A stretch of 64,000 nt of DNA. Origin: Paenibacillus_F sp047238265 (lineage in GTDB: Bacteria; Bacillota; Bacilli; Paenibacillales; NBRC-103111). Under the pieces are notes generated by a model. It had not been told where the DNA came from. It made no database searches and saw only the letters and a program-made list of their open reading frames with translations. The DNA lies in contig NZ_JBDFMM010000001.1 in the NCBI RefSeq assembly GCF_047238265.1, forward strand, positions 2,480,001-2,544,000, read 5' to 3'. Shown one piece after another: positions 44,170 through 52,293 of this stretch. The position numbers were made by a program, and so were the translations under genes. Positions within the stretch are counted from its first letter, which is position 1. Each line of letters begins with the position of its first letter.

Positions 44170-47100
44170 ATGAACAAGGTCGATGTTAAAGAAAAAGCAA
44201 GAACCCGCGAGCTGCGCGTTTTAAACCAGTGGAGGGAGGACGATACGTTCCGCCGTTCGATCGAGAACCGGGAAGGAAAGCCGAACTTCGTCTTCTATGA
44301 AGGTCCGCCCACCGCGAACGGGAAGCCGCATATCGGACATATGCTCGGCCGGGTCATCAAAGATTTTATCGGGCGCTATAAAACGATGTCGGGCTATCGT
44401 GTCGTCCGCAAAGCGGGCTGGGATACGCACGGGCTTCCGGTCGAACTGGGCGTAGAGAAGCAGCTGGGCATTTCGGGCAAACAGGAGATCGAGGAATACG
44501 GCGTGGCCAAGTTTGTGGAGACGTGCAAAAACAGCGTGTTCGAGTATGAAAAGCAGTGGCGCGAGCTTACCGAGGCCATCGCTTATTGGACCGATATGGT
44601 GCATCCGTACGTGACGCTGACGAACGATTACATCGAGAGCGTCTGGCATATCCTGTCGACCATCCACAAGAAAGGGCTTCTGTACAAGGGCCATCGTGTC
44701 AGTCCGTACTGCCCGGATTGCCAGACGACGCTGAGCTCGCACGAAGTGGCGCAGGGCTACGAGGATGTGAAGGATCTGAGTGCCACGGTCAAGTTCAAGA
44801 GCAAAGCGGCGGACGAGTATTTCCTCGCATGGACGACGACTCCCTGGACGCTTCCGGCCAACGTGGCGCTGGCGGTAAACAAGGATCTCGACTATGTCAA
44901 AGTGAAGCATAACGGGGAAGTGTACGTGACGGCGCAGAATCTCGCCGAAAAAGTGTTCGGAGGCGAAGCGGAAATCCTTTCCGTCCATAAGGGGGCCGAG
45001 TTTGTCGGAACTGCATATGAGCCGCCTTTCGGTTATTTGCACCTGAACAAAGGCCATCTGGTCGTAGATGCCGAGTATGTCAGCGATGCGAGCGGTACGG
45101 GGATCGTGCATATCGCGCCGGCCCACGGGGAAGACGACTACCGCACCACACGCCAGCACGGAATCGATTTTGTCCATGTCGTGAAGCAGGACGGCACCTA
45201 CTCTTCGGAAATTACCGATTTCGCCGGCCGTTTTGTGAAAGACTGCGACGTGGATATCGTGAAAAAGCTGTCGGAACGCGGTCTGCTTTTCGCCAAAGAA
45301 CGCTACGAGCACAGCTATCCGTTCTGCTGGCGCTGCAAGTCGCCGCTGCTCTATTACGCAATGGAAAGCTGGTTTATCCGGACGACGGCGGTCAAGGATC
45401 AGCTCATCGCGAACAACAACGAAGTGAACTGGTACCCGGGGCATCTCCGCGAAGGCCGCTTCGGAAAATTCCTGGAAGAGCTGGTGGATTGGAATATCAG
45501 CCGCAACCGGTACTGGGGAACGCCTCTTAACGTATGGGTATGCGGGGATTGCGGAGAGGAATTTGCTCCGGGAAGCCACCGTGAGCTGCGCGAGCGTGCC
45601 GTCGATCCCGTGGATGAGAGTCTGGAGCTTCACAAGCCGTACGTGGATGACGTCAAGCTCCGCTGTTCGTGCGGCGGGGTGATGGAGAGAACGCCGGAAG
45701 TGATCGACGTCTGGTTCGACAGCGGTTCGATGCCGTTCGCCCAGTATCATCATCCTTTCGGTGACGAGAAGACGTTCGGCGAGCAGTATCCCGCGGATAT
45801 GATCTGCGAAGGCATCGACCAGACGCGCGGATGGTTTTTCAGCCTGCTGGCGGTTTCGACGCTGTATAACGGCCGGGCTCCGTACAAGGCCGTCATTTCT
45901 ACGGGCCACGTGCTGGATGAGAACGGGCTGAAAATGTCCAAGAGCAAAGGCAATGTCCTCGACCCGTGGAACATCATCGAAGAATTCGGAACGGATGCGT
46001 TCCGCTGGGCACTTCTGTCGGACAGTGCGCCGTGGAACAGCAAACGTTTCTCGAAGCAAATCGTGGCGGAAGCGAAATCGAAGATCGTCGATACGATTCA
46101 TAACACACATGCGTTTTTTGCCCTGTATGCCGATATCGACGGGTTTAATCCGGACGCGTTCGAACGAAAGCCGAAACGCAACGAGCTGGACCGCTGGATT
46201 TTGTCGCGGCTGAACAGCACGCTCGCGACTGTCGTCAAAGGGCTGGACGCGAACGACTTCCTTAACCCGGCCAAACAGATCGAGGTGTTCGTGGATGAGC
46301 TGAGCAACTGGTACATCCGGCGTTCGCGCGACCGTTTCTGGGGAAGCGGAATGTCCGAAGACAAAGTCGAGGCGTACCAGACCCTGCACGAAGTGCTGCT
46401 TACTTTGGCGCGGATGATCGCCCCTTACGCTCCGCTGATCGCCGAAGATGTCTACGGTAATCTCGGCGGCAAGGGCAGCGTGCATCTGGCCGACTATCCG
46501 AAAGCGGACGAAGCCGCCATCGACACCGGGCTGGAAAACGAGATGGAGACGGCGCGGCAAATCGTCGAACTGGCCCGCAGCGTCCGCAACGAAACGGCGA
46601 TCAAGACCCGTCAGCCGTTGTCGGAACTCCTTATTTCGCTTGACCGCGAGTTTGCTTTGGAGCGATTTGAAGCGATCATCCAGGAGGAAATCAACGTGAA
46701 GCAGGTCCGTCTTGAACGGAGTGATGCCGGTTTCGTCCAGTTTGCTTTGAAGCTGAACCTGAAAGCCGCCGGCAAAAAATACGGCAAATTGGTCGGTCCC
46801 CTGCAAGGTTATTTGAAAAATCTTGCTCCTGAAGCAGCGGCCGCTGCGGTCGGAAAGGGCGTTTTGGATACGGAAGTGCAAGGGGAAAGCGTTCGCCTGA
46901 CGCTGGATGAACTGCTCGTCGAAAAAACGGCGAAGCCCGGGTTCGCTTCCGCATCCGGTTACGGCATTACCGTCGCTTTGAATACGGAAGTGACGGAAGC
47001 GCTCAAGCAGGAAGGGGCCGTCCGCGAGGTCGTCCGCGCCGTTCAGGATTACCGCAAAAAGCTGGACCTGCCGATCGACCGGCGCATCACCCTTGTGCTG

Positions 47101-47250
47101 GATGCGGATCCGCAGCTTAAAGAGGCTTTGCAGCGGTACGAACAGGTTCTCCGCGATAACGTGCTGGTCAGCACGATCCGTTACGAGAATGCGGAAGGTA
47201 TGGAGCAGGTCGCCCTCGGTGAGTCCACGCTCCGGATGCGAGTGGATTAA
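44170..47250 (+). CDS. ileS: isoleucyl-tRNA synthetase, type 2 (IleS2-like)
   Basis: 1026 residues, longer than the usual 920-residue bacterial enzyme and close to MupA/IleS2. HIGH motif in 'GKPHIGHMLGR' at about residue 50 and KMSKS in 'NGLKMSKSKGN' near residue 595; editing domain in between ('WTTTPWTLPANVALAV'). The N-terminal 'NFVFYEGPPTANGKPHIGH' and 'GWDTHGLPVELGVEKQLG' patterns are those of the eukaryote-like type-2 group, which is associated with natural mupirocin resistance. ATG follows GGAAAGGATG. Controlled by the T-box upstream. Confidence 0.95.
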   Translation: MNKVDVKEKARTRELRVLNQWREDDTFRRSIENREGKPNFVFYEGPPTANGKPHIGHMLGRVIKDFIGRYKTMSGYRVVRKAGWDTHGLPVELGVEKQLGISGKQEIEEYGVAKFVETCKNSVFEYEKQWRELTEAIAYWTDMVHPYVTLTNDYIESVWHILSTIHKKGLLYKGHRVSPYCPDCQTTLSSHEVAQGYEDVKDLSATVKFKSKAADEYFLAWTTTPWTLPANVALAVNKDLDYVKVKHNGEVYVTAQNLAEKVFGGEAEILSVHKGAEFVGTAYEPPFGYLHLNKGHLVVDAEYVSDASGTGIVHIAPAHGEDDYRTTRQHGIDFVHVVKQDGTYSSEITDFAGRFVKDCDVDIVKKLSERGLLFAKERYEHSYPFCWRCKSPLLYYAMESWFIRTTAVKDQLIANNNEVNWYPGHLREGRFGKFLEELVDWNISRNRYWGTPLNVWVCGDCGEEFAPGSHRELRERAVDPVDESLELHKPYVDDVKLRCSCGGVMERTPEVIDVWFDSGSMPFAQYHHPFGDEKTFGEQYPADMICEGIDQTRGWFFSLLAVSTLYNGRAPYKAVISTGHVLDENGLKMSKSKGNVLDPWNIIEEFGTDAFRWALLSDSAPWNSKRFSKQIVAEAKSKIVDTIHNTHAFFALYADIDGFNPDAFERKPKRNELDRWILSRLNSTLATVVKGLDANDFLNPAKQIEVFVDELSNWYIRRSRDRFWGSGMSEDKVEAYQTLHEVLLTLARMIAPYAPLIAEDVYGNLGGKGSVHLADYPKADEAAIDTGLENEMETARQIVELARSVRNETAIKTRQPLSELLISLDREFALERFEAIIQEEINVKQVRLERSDAGFVQFALKLNLKAAGKKYGKLVGPLQGYLKNLAPEAAAAAVGKGVLDTEVQGESVRLTLDELLVEKTAKPGFASASGYGITVALNTEVTEALKQEGAVREVVRAVQDYRKKLDLPIDRRITLVLDADPQLKEALQRYEQVLRDNVLVSTIRYENAEGMEQVALGESTLRMRVD

Positions 47251-47684
47251 CGCGAGACACACCGACCGCCTAATCGGTGCGATCTGAGCAGCCTCCGAGC
47301 CTGCCGGCAGATGCTGCATAGAGCTGCGATTTAAAGTGCGTCGCCCCGAAGTGTGAACGGGAAGAACTCACGGCTATTGCCGTGAGTTTTTTTATTTTTC
47401 ACGGAGCCGATGGAACCCGGGGGGGGGGCGGGGTCTGCGGGTGCCTCAGTCCAAAACGGACCGCCCTGACCGTTAAGGACGATATCATCTGCAACGTCAG
47501 CCTTAGCCGCACGGTGCCCGATTTTCCGGCATCAACCCGAATGAAGCGAAGCTGCCCTGCCGTTGTTAACATTTTTGAAACAAAATGTGCGCCGTTTTGA
47601 AATATAATGAAGGTTATCGTAATGCTTACGCTAGAAACAAGAGCGAATTTTTCACACCGGATGCGTCCGGGCAAAGGAGCTTTC
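47251..47684. other. intergenic region between ileS and the two-component system
   Basis: Contains the ileS terminator (47365-47393) and, at 47419-47428, a run of ten G. The rest shows no recognisable feature; an open frame at 47382-47600 has no ribosome-binding site. Confidence 0.5.
47365..47394 (+). terminator. intrinsic terminator after ileS
   Basis: AACTCACGGC, loop tatt, GCCGTGAGTTTTTTT. Confidence 0.93.
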
Positions 47685-48422
47685 ATGAATAAAATTTTAA
47701 TTGTCGATGACGAAAGGCAAATCGTCGACATTCTCTCTTACGCGTGCAAAAGGGAAGGGTTTGACGTTGAGACGGCGTCTTCCGGCGGGGAAGCTTTGCG
47801 GAAAATAGAAGAGACGAAACCGCAGCTTCTCATTCTGGATGTGATGCTGCCGGATATGAACGGCTTCGAGGTGTGCCGCAAAATCGGAGACCCCGATTCG
47901 CTCGGCATCATTATGCTGACGGCGAAGAACGACATTCTGGACAAGCTGGTCGGACTGGAACTGGGAGCAGACGATTATATAACGAAGCCGTTCGACATCC
48001 GCGAGCTGATTGCCCGTGTTCATTCCCTGCTCAGAAGAATGAGGAAAAAGAGCGAAGAAACGGAGACTCCCGACAGCTTGTCTTACGGCAAGCTTGTTTT
48101 GAGCCGGACCAAACGGAAGGTAAGCCTGGGCGGGGACATTCTCGTTTTTACGCCGAAGGAATTCGACCTGCTGGCCCTGCTGCTCCGCCACCTCGACCGC
48201 GTGTATACCCGTGAAGAGCTGCTGGAATCGGTCTGGGGATTCGATTTCGCCGGCGGAACCCGTACGGTCGATATCCATCTGCAGCGGCTGCGCAAGAAGC
48301 TGGGGCCCGTCTATCAGCAGATGCTGGTTACGATTCACGGCGTAGGATACAAAGCGTCGCTGGATACCATCGGGGAAGAGCTTCAGCATGCCCGTGCGGA
48401 CAATCATGAAGATGACCGTTAA
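47685..48422 (+). CDS. response regulator, OmpR/PhoB type
   Basis: About 245 residues, ATG after AAAGGAGC. Receiver domain with 'VDDE' at 7-10, phosphoacceptor Asp52 in 'LLILDVMLPDMNG', and Lys in 'ITKPFD'; C-terminal winged helix with 'FTPKEFDLLALLLRHLDRVY' and 'TVDIHLQRLRKKL'. It overlaps the kinase gene by 35 bases. VanR-like by gene context (followed by a beta-lactamase and PBP), which suggests control of a cell-wall stress response. Confidence 0.94.
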   Translation: MNKILIVDDERQIVDILSYACKREGFDVETASSGGEALRKIEETKPQLLILDVMLPDMNGFEVCRKIGDPDSLGIIMLTAKNDILDKLVGLELGADDYITKPFDIRELIARVHSLLRRMRKKSEETETPDSLSYGKLVLSRTKRKVSLGGDILVFTPKEFDLLALLLRHLDRVYTREELLESVWGFDFAGGTRTVDIHLQRLRKKLGPVYQQMLVTIHGVGYKASLDTIGEELQHARADNHEDDR

Positions 48423-49935
48423 GCGGAAATCACAGCTTTTCCTCGGTCTGCATCTTCTCCTCACAATCGCGATTCTCGGCTTTGCCGTTCTGCACGGGAT
48501 ACGCAAGGAGCAGCAGAAGCAGGTGGAGGACTATCTGGAGCAGCAGACCAAGACAGCCAACGTGTTTATCCGTCAGGCGCTGCTTGATCCGGCGGACAAA
48601 CCGGAGGAAGAGGGGACGGCTGTGCTCGGGAACGGCCTCGCCCGGCAGCTAGGCCTTATGAGCGGCATGCACACGATGCTGTTCGATATGAACGCGGAGA
48701 AGACCGGGGATTCCATGCCGTCGTCGGAATCTCTTGACGTGAGGGATCTGCTTCCCTATGCGATCCAAGGAAAAACCGCTTACGAGATCAACGGGAGCAG
48801 GCTCGTCTATTTGGCGCCTTTGTCCGACGGGGCGGCACAGATCGGAGCCGTCGGCTTCCAGTATTCGCTGGAGATGAACCAGTCCTTCAACACTTCTATC
48901 CAGCGTCTTTTTATCCTTATCGGAATTCTGATTCTTACCGTAAGTTTCGCTGCCGGGACGCTTTATTACAACCGGTTGTCCGGCGGAATTCTGAAATTGC
49001 GGCGCTCGACCCAGGAAATCCGTGAAGGACGCTACGACGGCGCGGAACGGCTCAAAACCGGTGACGAGCTCGGCGAACTGAGCGAAAACATTTATCAGAT
49101 GGGGCGGGAAATCCGTAACAGCTTCGAAACCCTGGAAAATAAACAGTCGGAGCTGGAAAAAACCGTTGATAGGCTTACCCGGCTGGAAAAGCAGCAGAAA
49201 GAGTTTATCGGGGCGATTTCACACGAGTTCAAAACCCCGCTGACGGTCATCAGGGCCTATCTCGATCTGCTTGACTTGTATAAGGACGATGAGGAACTGG
49301 CGAGGCAGGCCAAAACGAGTCTTGCGAAAGAGACGGCACGGCTTCAGGAAATGGTGGACACCATACTCCGGCTGGCTGCACTGGATTTATACGAGTTTCA
49401 AGAGCACGAGGAGATCATCGGCCTTGGAACGTTTCTGGAAGAGCTGACAAGCCGCATGCACGGAAAAGCCCGGAAATTCGGCCTGCAAATGCGTGCGGAT
49501 ATTCCCGACGTCTATGTCCGGGGTGACCGGGAGCATTTGACGATCATTTTCGTCAATCTGCTCGATAACGCGATTAAATTCAACCATCCCGGAGGCGAAA
49601 TCCGGTTAACCGGATTTCAGGACGACGGGAAGGTGAAAATCCGTGTTAGCGATACCGGCATCGGTATCCCCGAGGAGCGGAAGTCGGCGATTTTCGAGCC
49701 TTTTTCGAGTGCACATAAGGCTTTGTACCGCGAGCTGGGAGGGACGGGGCTCGGCCTTGCTCTCGTCAGACAACTGCTGGACAAGCAGGGGGGGACGATC
49801 GAGCTGCTCTCCGGCTGCCCGGGAGCCGTTTTCGAGGTTACGCTGGAGGCGGCCGCACATCCGGCGGCGACAGATGCAGCAGCCGCAGCAGATCCAGGGG
49901 ATGCCGGCAAGTCCGATGGAGCGGACAGTGCGTGA
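48388..49935 (+). CDS. sensor histidine kinase of the OmpR-type pair
   Basis: 515 residues. ATG at 48388 is preceded by GGGGAAGAG and lies within the end of the regulator gene. Two membrane helices flank an extracellular sensor domain of about 130 residues, then HAMP ('GGILKLRRSTQEIREGRYD'), HisKA with 'GAISHEFKTPLTVIRAYL' and HATPase with 'NLLDNAIKFN', 'VSDTGIGIPE' and 'GGTGLGLALVRQLL'. The sensed signal is unknown. Alanine-rich tail. Partner of the preceding regulator. Confidence 0.94.
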   Translation: MPVRTIMKMTVKRKSQLFLGLHLLLTIAILGFAVLHGIRKEQQKQVEDYLEQQTKTANVFIRQALLDPADKPEEEGTAVLGNGLARQLGLMSGMHTMLFDMNAEKTGDSMPSSESLDVRDLLPYAIQGKTAYEINGSRLVYLAPLSDGAAQIGAVGFQYSLEMNQSFNTSIQRLFILIGILILTVSFAAGTLYYNRLSGGILKLRRSTQEIREGRYDGAERLKTGDELGELSENIYQMGREIRNSFETLENKQSELEKTVDRLTRLEKQQKEFIGAISHEFKTPLTVIRAYLDLLDLYKDDEELARQAKTSLAKETARLQEMVDTILRLAALDLYEFQEHEEIIGLGTFLEELTSRMHGKARKFGLQMRADIPDVYVRGDREHLTIIFVNLLDNAIKFNHPGGEIRLTGFQDDGKVKIRVSDTGIGIPEERKSAIFEPFSSAHKALYRELGGTGLGLALVRQLLDKQGGTIELLSGCPGAVFEVTLEAAAHPAATDAAAAADPGDAGKSDGADSA

Positions 49936-50014
49936 ATGTTTACATTTCCGAAACAAACGGCGCTCTTTTTCGATACAATCACCCGTTATGCTTGTGCCTG
50001 GGGAGAGGTTAAAG

Positions 50015-51109
50015 ATGTACAAGATTTTCAGTAAAAAAGCGGGGCTGACTGCCGCAGCCGTCGGCCTGCTGCTATCCGGCTGCGCACCGGGCGGCACGGA
50101 AGGCCGCGAAGTGATCCGGCTGGCGGGCAAAAGCATCACCGTCATCGAAAATCAAAACGAGCTTGTCGTAAACAAGGCGGCGCTGATTTCCCTGGAGCGC
50201 TACGAGGATCGGATCGGCCTGGGCTGGGTGGATGAAGATACCCTGCTGATGGCCAAGTCCGAGCAGTCCTCGCTCAATGCGCTTATCCGGCAGAGACTTT
50301 TACTTTTCCGGCCCGGCGCGGGGAAAGAAGATTATTTCCCGGGCTCCGTTTATAACCAGGTTGAAGCGGAACTTTCGCCGGACGGCTCAGCCGTTTTTTA
50401 TAAAGAATCCGAAGGGGTGAACGCTTCGGCGACAGGCTACGCGGCCCGGACGTCGGACCGGACCCCCGTGCGGGTTACCGAAGAGAACGCCATACCGGTC
50501 AAGGAAGGCCGGTGGATAGATAACGCGCATCTTTTGTACGCCGGTCTCGACGGCAGCTTGTATGTATGGGATACGGGGGGACACACCCGAAAACTGCCGG
50601 TACCGGCCGCCACGGGCGCGCAAAGCGTGCTGCTGACGGACGGCGCCGTATTTTACATCGGCGGAGACAGCCGCCTGTACGAGGCACGGCTGGACGGCGG
50701 AGCCGTGTCGGCGGTTGCCGAGCACGTGCAGACCGCGGTTCCTTCGCCTGACGGAAGCCGGATCGCCCTTGTGAGAACCGGCGGCCCCGGACGGTCCACG
50801 CTTTCTTTTTACAATGTAAAGTCGGGAAAAGAACGTCAGGTGGCCGGCGGAACGGCTTTTCACAACTCCTGCTGGTCGAAGGACGGAAGCCGGTTCGCGT
50901 ACTCGGTGGCGTCGGACCATGCGGGGCAAAGCGGCCTTTTCATCTCATCGCCCGATCCCGCAGTGGAGACGGTGCAGTTGTCGGCGGACGTGTTCCCCGG
51001 CTATCCGATTGCGTTCAGCCCTTCAGGGCGCCAGCTTCTGGCATCCAAAGTCATGGCGGAAGGAAACCGGAACAAAACCGTCGCTTACCGCATGACTTTC
51101 AAGAAATAA
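50015..51109 (+). CDS. lipoprotein with TolB-like beta-propeller
   Basis: About 364 residues, ATG after GGGGAGAGG. Lipobox 'LLLSGC' (Cys about 23). The mature part has repeated WD40/TolB-like blades: 'LSPDGSAVFYKES', 'WIDNAHLLYAGLDGSLYVWD', 'VPSPDGSRIALV', 'CWSKDGSRFAYSVA' and 'AFSPSGRQLLASKV'. Extracytoplasmic, anchored to the membrane. Placed between the sensor kinase and the beta-lactamase genes, so it may take part in the same envelope-stress response; its ligand is not known. Confidence 0.85.
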   Translation: MYKIFSKKAGLTAAAVGLLLSGCAPGGTEGREVIRLAGKSITVIENQNELVVNKAALISLERYEDRIGLGWVDEDTLLMAKSEQSSLNALIRQRLLLFRPGAGKEDYFPGSVYNQVEAELSPDGSAVFYKESEGVNASATGYAARTSDRTPVRVTEENAIPVKEGRWIDNAHLLYAGLDGSLYVWDTGGHTRKLPVPAATGAQSVLLTDGAVFYIGGDSRLYEARLDGGAVSAVAEHVQTAVPSPDGSRIALVRTGGPGRSTLSFYNVKSGKERQVAGGTAFHNSCWSKDGSRFAYSVASDHAGQSGLFISSPDPAVETVQLSADVFPGYPIAFSPSGRQLLASKVMAEGNRNKTVAYRMTFKK

Positions 51110-51139
51110 ACGCGCATCACCCGAAGAAAGGAATCCATT

Positions 51140-52039
51140 ATGCGAAAATTTGTCTGGGTCTCGGCTGGACTCTCCGTTGTCATCCTGGCGGTATTCGCCG
51201 TGCTGTGCCTGATCAAGACGGAGCCGGAAGAATCCGGCCCGCCCGCAAAAACCGTTCCTCCGGCCGGTAGCAAGCCGGTTGATCTTCTCCGCGACGGCCG
51301 CGTACAGACGCTGGATCTGGCCGGGAAATTTGCCGGATATGAGGGCTGTTTTCTGCTGTACGGCTTGCAGGACCAAACGTATTACGTGTATAATCCGCCG
51401 CAGTGCGAGAAAAGACTTTCGCCGGCCTCCACGTTCAAAATTGCCGGTTCCCTGATCGGACTGGAAACGGGAGCCGTGGATGAGAATACGGTCGTTCCGT
51501 GGGACGGCCATCCTTACCGGTATCCCGAGTGGAACAAGGATCATACGCTTGCATCGGCTCTTGCCAATTCGGTCACCTGGTTTTACCAGAAAATGGCCGT
51601 CCGGATCGGAAGCGGACCCATGCAGGATTATATTCACCGGATCGGATACGGTAACGAGGATTTGCAAGGAGGCATCGACACATTCTGGCTAGGTTCCTCC
51701 CTGCAAATATCAGCCGTGGAACAAGTGGATTTTCTCGCGAAGCTGTATGGGGACCGGCTCCCTTTTTCCGCGGAAACGAGCGGGCTGGTCAAACGAATGC
51801 TGGTGCTGGAGAAGCAGGGGAATGCCGTTTTATCCGGCAAAACAGGCACCTGCAATGCGAGAGCCTGCCTGTCGGAAGAACCCCGCAACGATGTGCTCGG
51901 CTGGTTCGTCGGACACTTGGAGAAGGACGGGCAGGAATATGTGTTTGCCCTGAACGTAGAGGCGGATATGAAGGCAAACGGCAGTGCGGCCCGCAAAATC
52001 GCGGAAGAAATCCTTCGCAAAATGAAACTATGGAATTGA
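51140..52039 (+). CDS. class D beta-lactamase family protein
   Basis: 299 residues with an N-terminal membrane anchor/signal. Class D active-site motifs: S97-T-F-K100 ('PASTFKIAG'), 'SVTWFYQ' for SxV (second motif), YGN in 'IGYGNEDLQGG', and KTG in 'SGKTGTC'. 'FWLGSSLQISAVEQVDFL' is characteristic of OXA-type enzymes. Gram-positive members (for example the Bacillus BPU-1/YbxI type) hydrolyse penicillins with variable efficiency; activity here is inferred. It sits 31 bases after the TolB-like lipoprotein gene. Confidence 0.93.
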   Translation: MRKFVWVSAGLSVVILAVFAVLCLIKTEPEESGPPAKTVPPAGSKPVDLLRDGRVQTLDLAGKFAGYEGCFLLYGLQDQTYYVYNPPQCEKRLSPASTFKIAGSLIGLETGAVDENTVVPWDGHPYRYPEWNKDHTLASALANSVTWFYQKMAVRIGSGPMQDYIHRIGYGNEDLQGGIDTFWLGSSLQISAVEQVDFLAKLYGDRLPFSAETSGLVKRMLVLEKQGNAVLSGKTGTCNARACLSEEPRNDVLGWFVGHLEKDGQEYVFALNVEADMKANGSAARKIAEEILRKMKLWN

Positions 52040-52133
52040 ACGTTGCCACAGTTCAAACGGGGCCCCCGAACATAACCGGGATTGGGAAACTGCCGGGGGC
52101 TTTCGGAACCGGCGAATGAAACAGTGAATGAAA

Positions 52134-52183
52134 AGCTAGTAAAGAGCTGGTGAAGAGCTAATGAAGAGCTAATGAAAAGCTAG
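52134..52183. repeat. 11-nt tandem repeat upstream of the PBP gene
   Basis: AGCTAGTAAAG, AGCTGGTGAAG, AGCTAATGAAG, AGCTAATGAAA and AGCTAG follow each other from 52134; related CAGTTAAGGAAA/CAGTTAATGAAG units continue to about 52210. The array fills the space before the PBP start at 52294. Confidence 0.75.
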
Positions 52184-52293
52184 CGGATCAGTTAAGGAAA
52201 CAGTTAATGAAGCTGTTAAGGAACAAGTTTACGCAAGCAGGTTAAGAAACAGCCGGAATATTCCCGGCAGTAGATTATCAGGGGGCGGTATTC

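Noticed and set aside
44221..47319. 1032-codon minus-strand open frame
   Set aside because: Antisense shadow of ileS; long because of high-GC codon usage.
47382..47600. 72-codon plus-strand frame after ileS
   Set aside because: Starts within the terminator and runs through a G10 tract; no ribosome-binding site.
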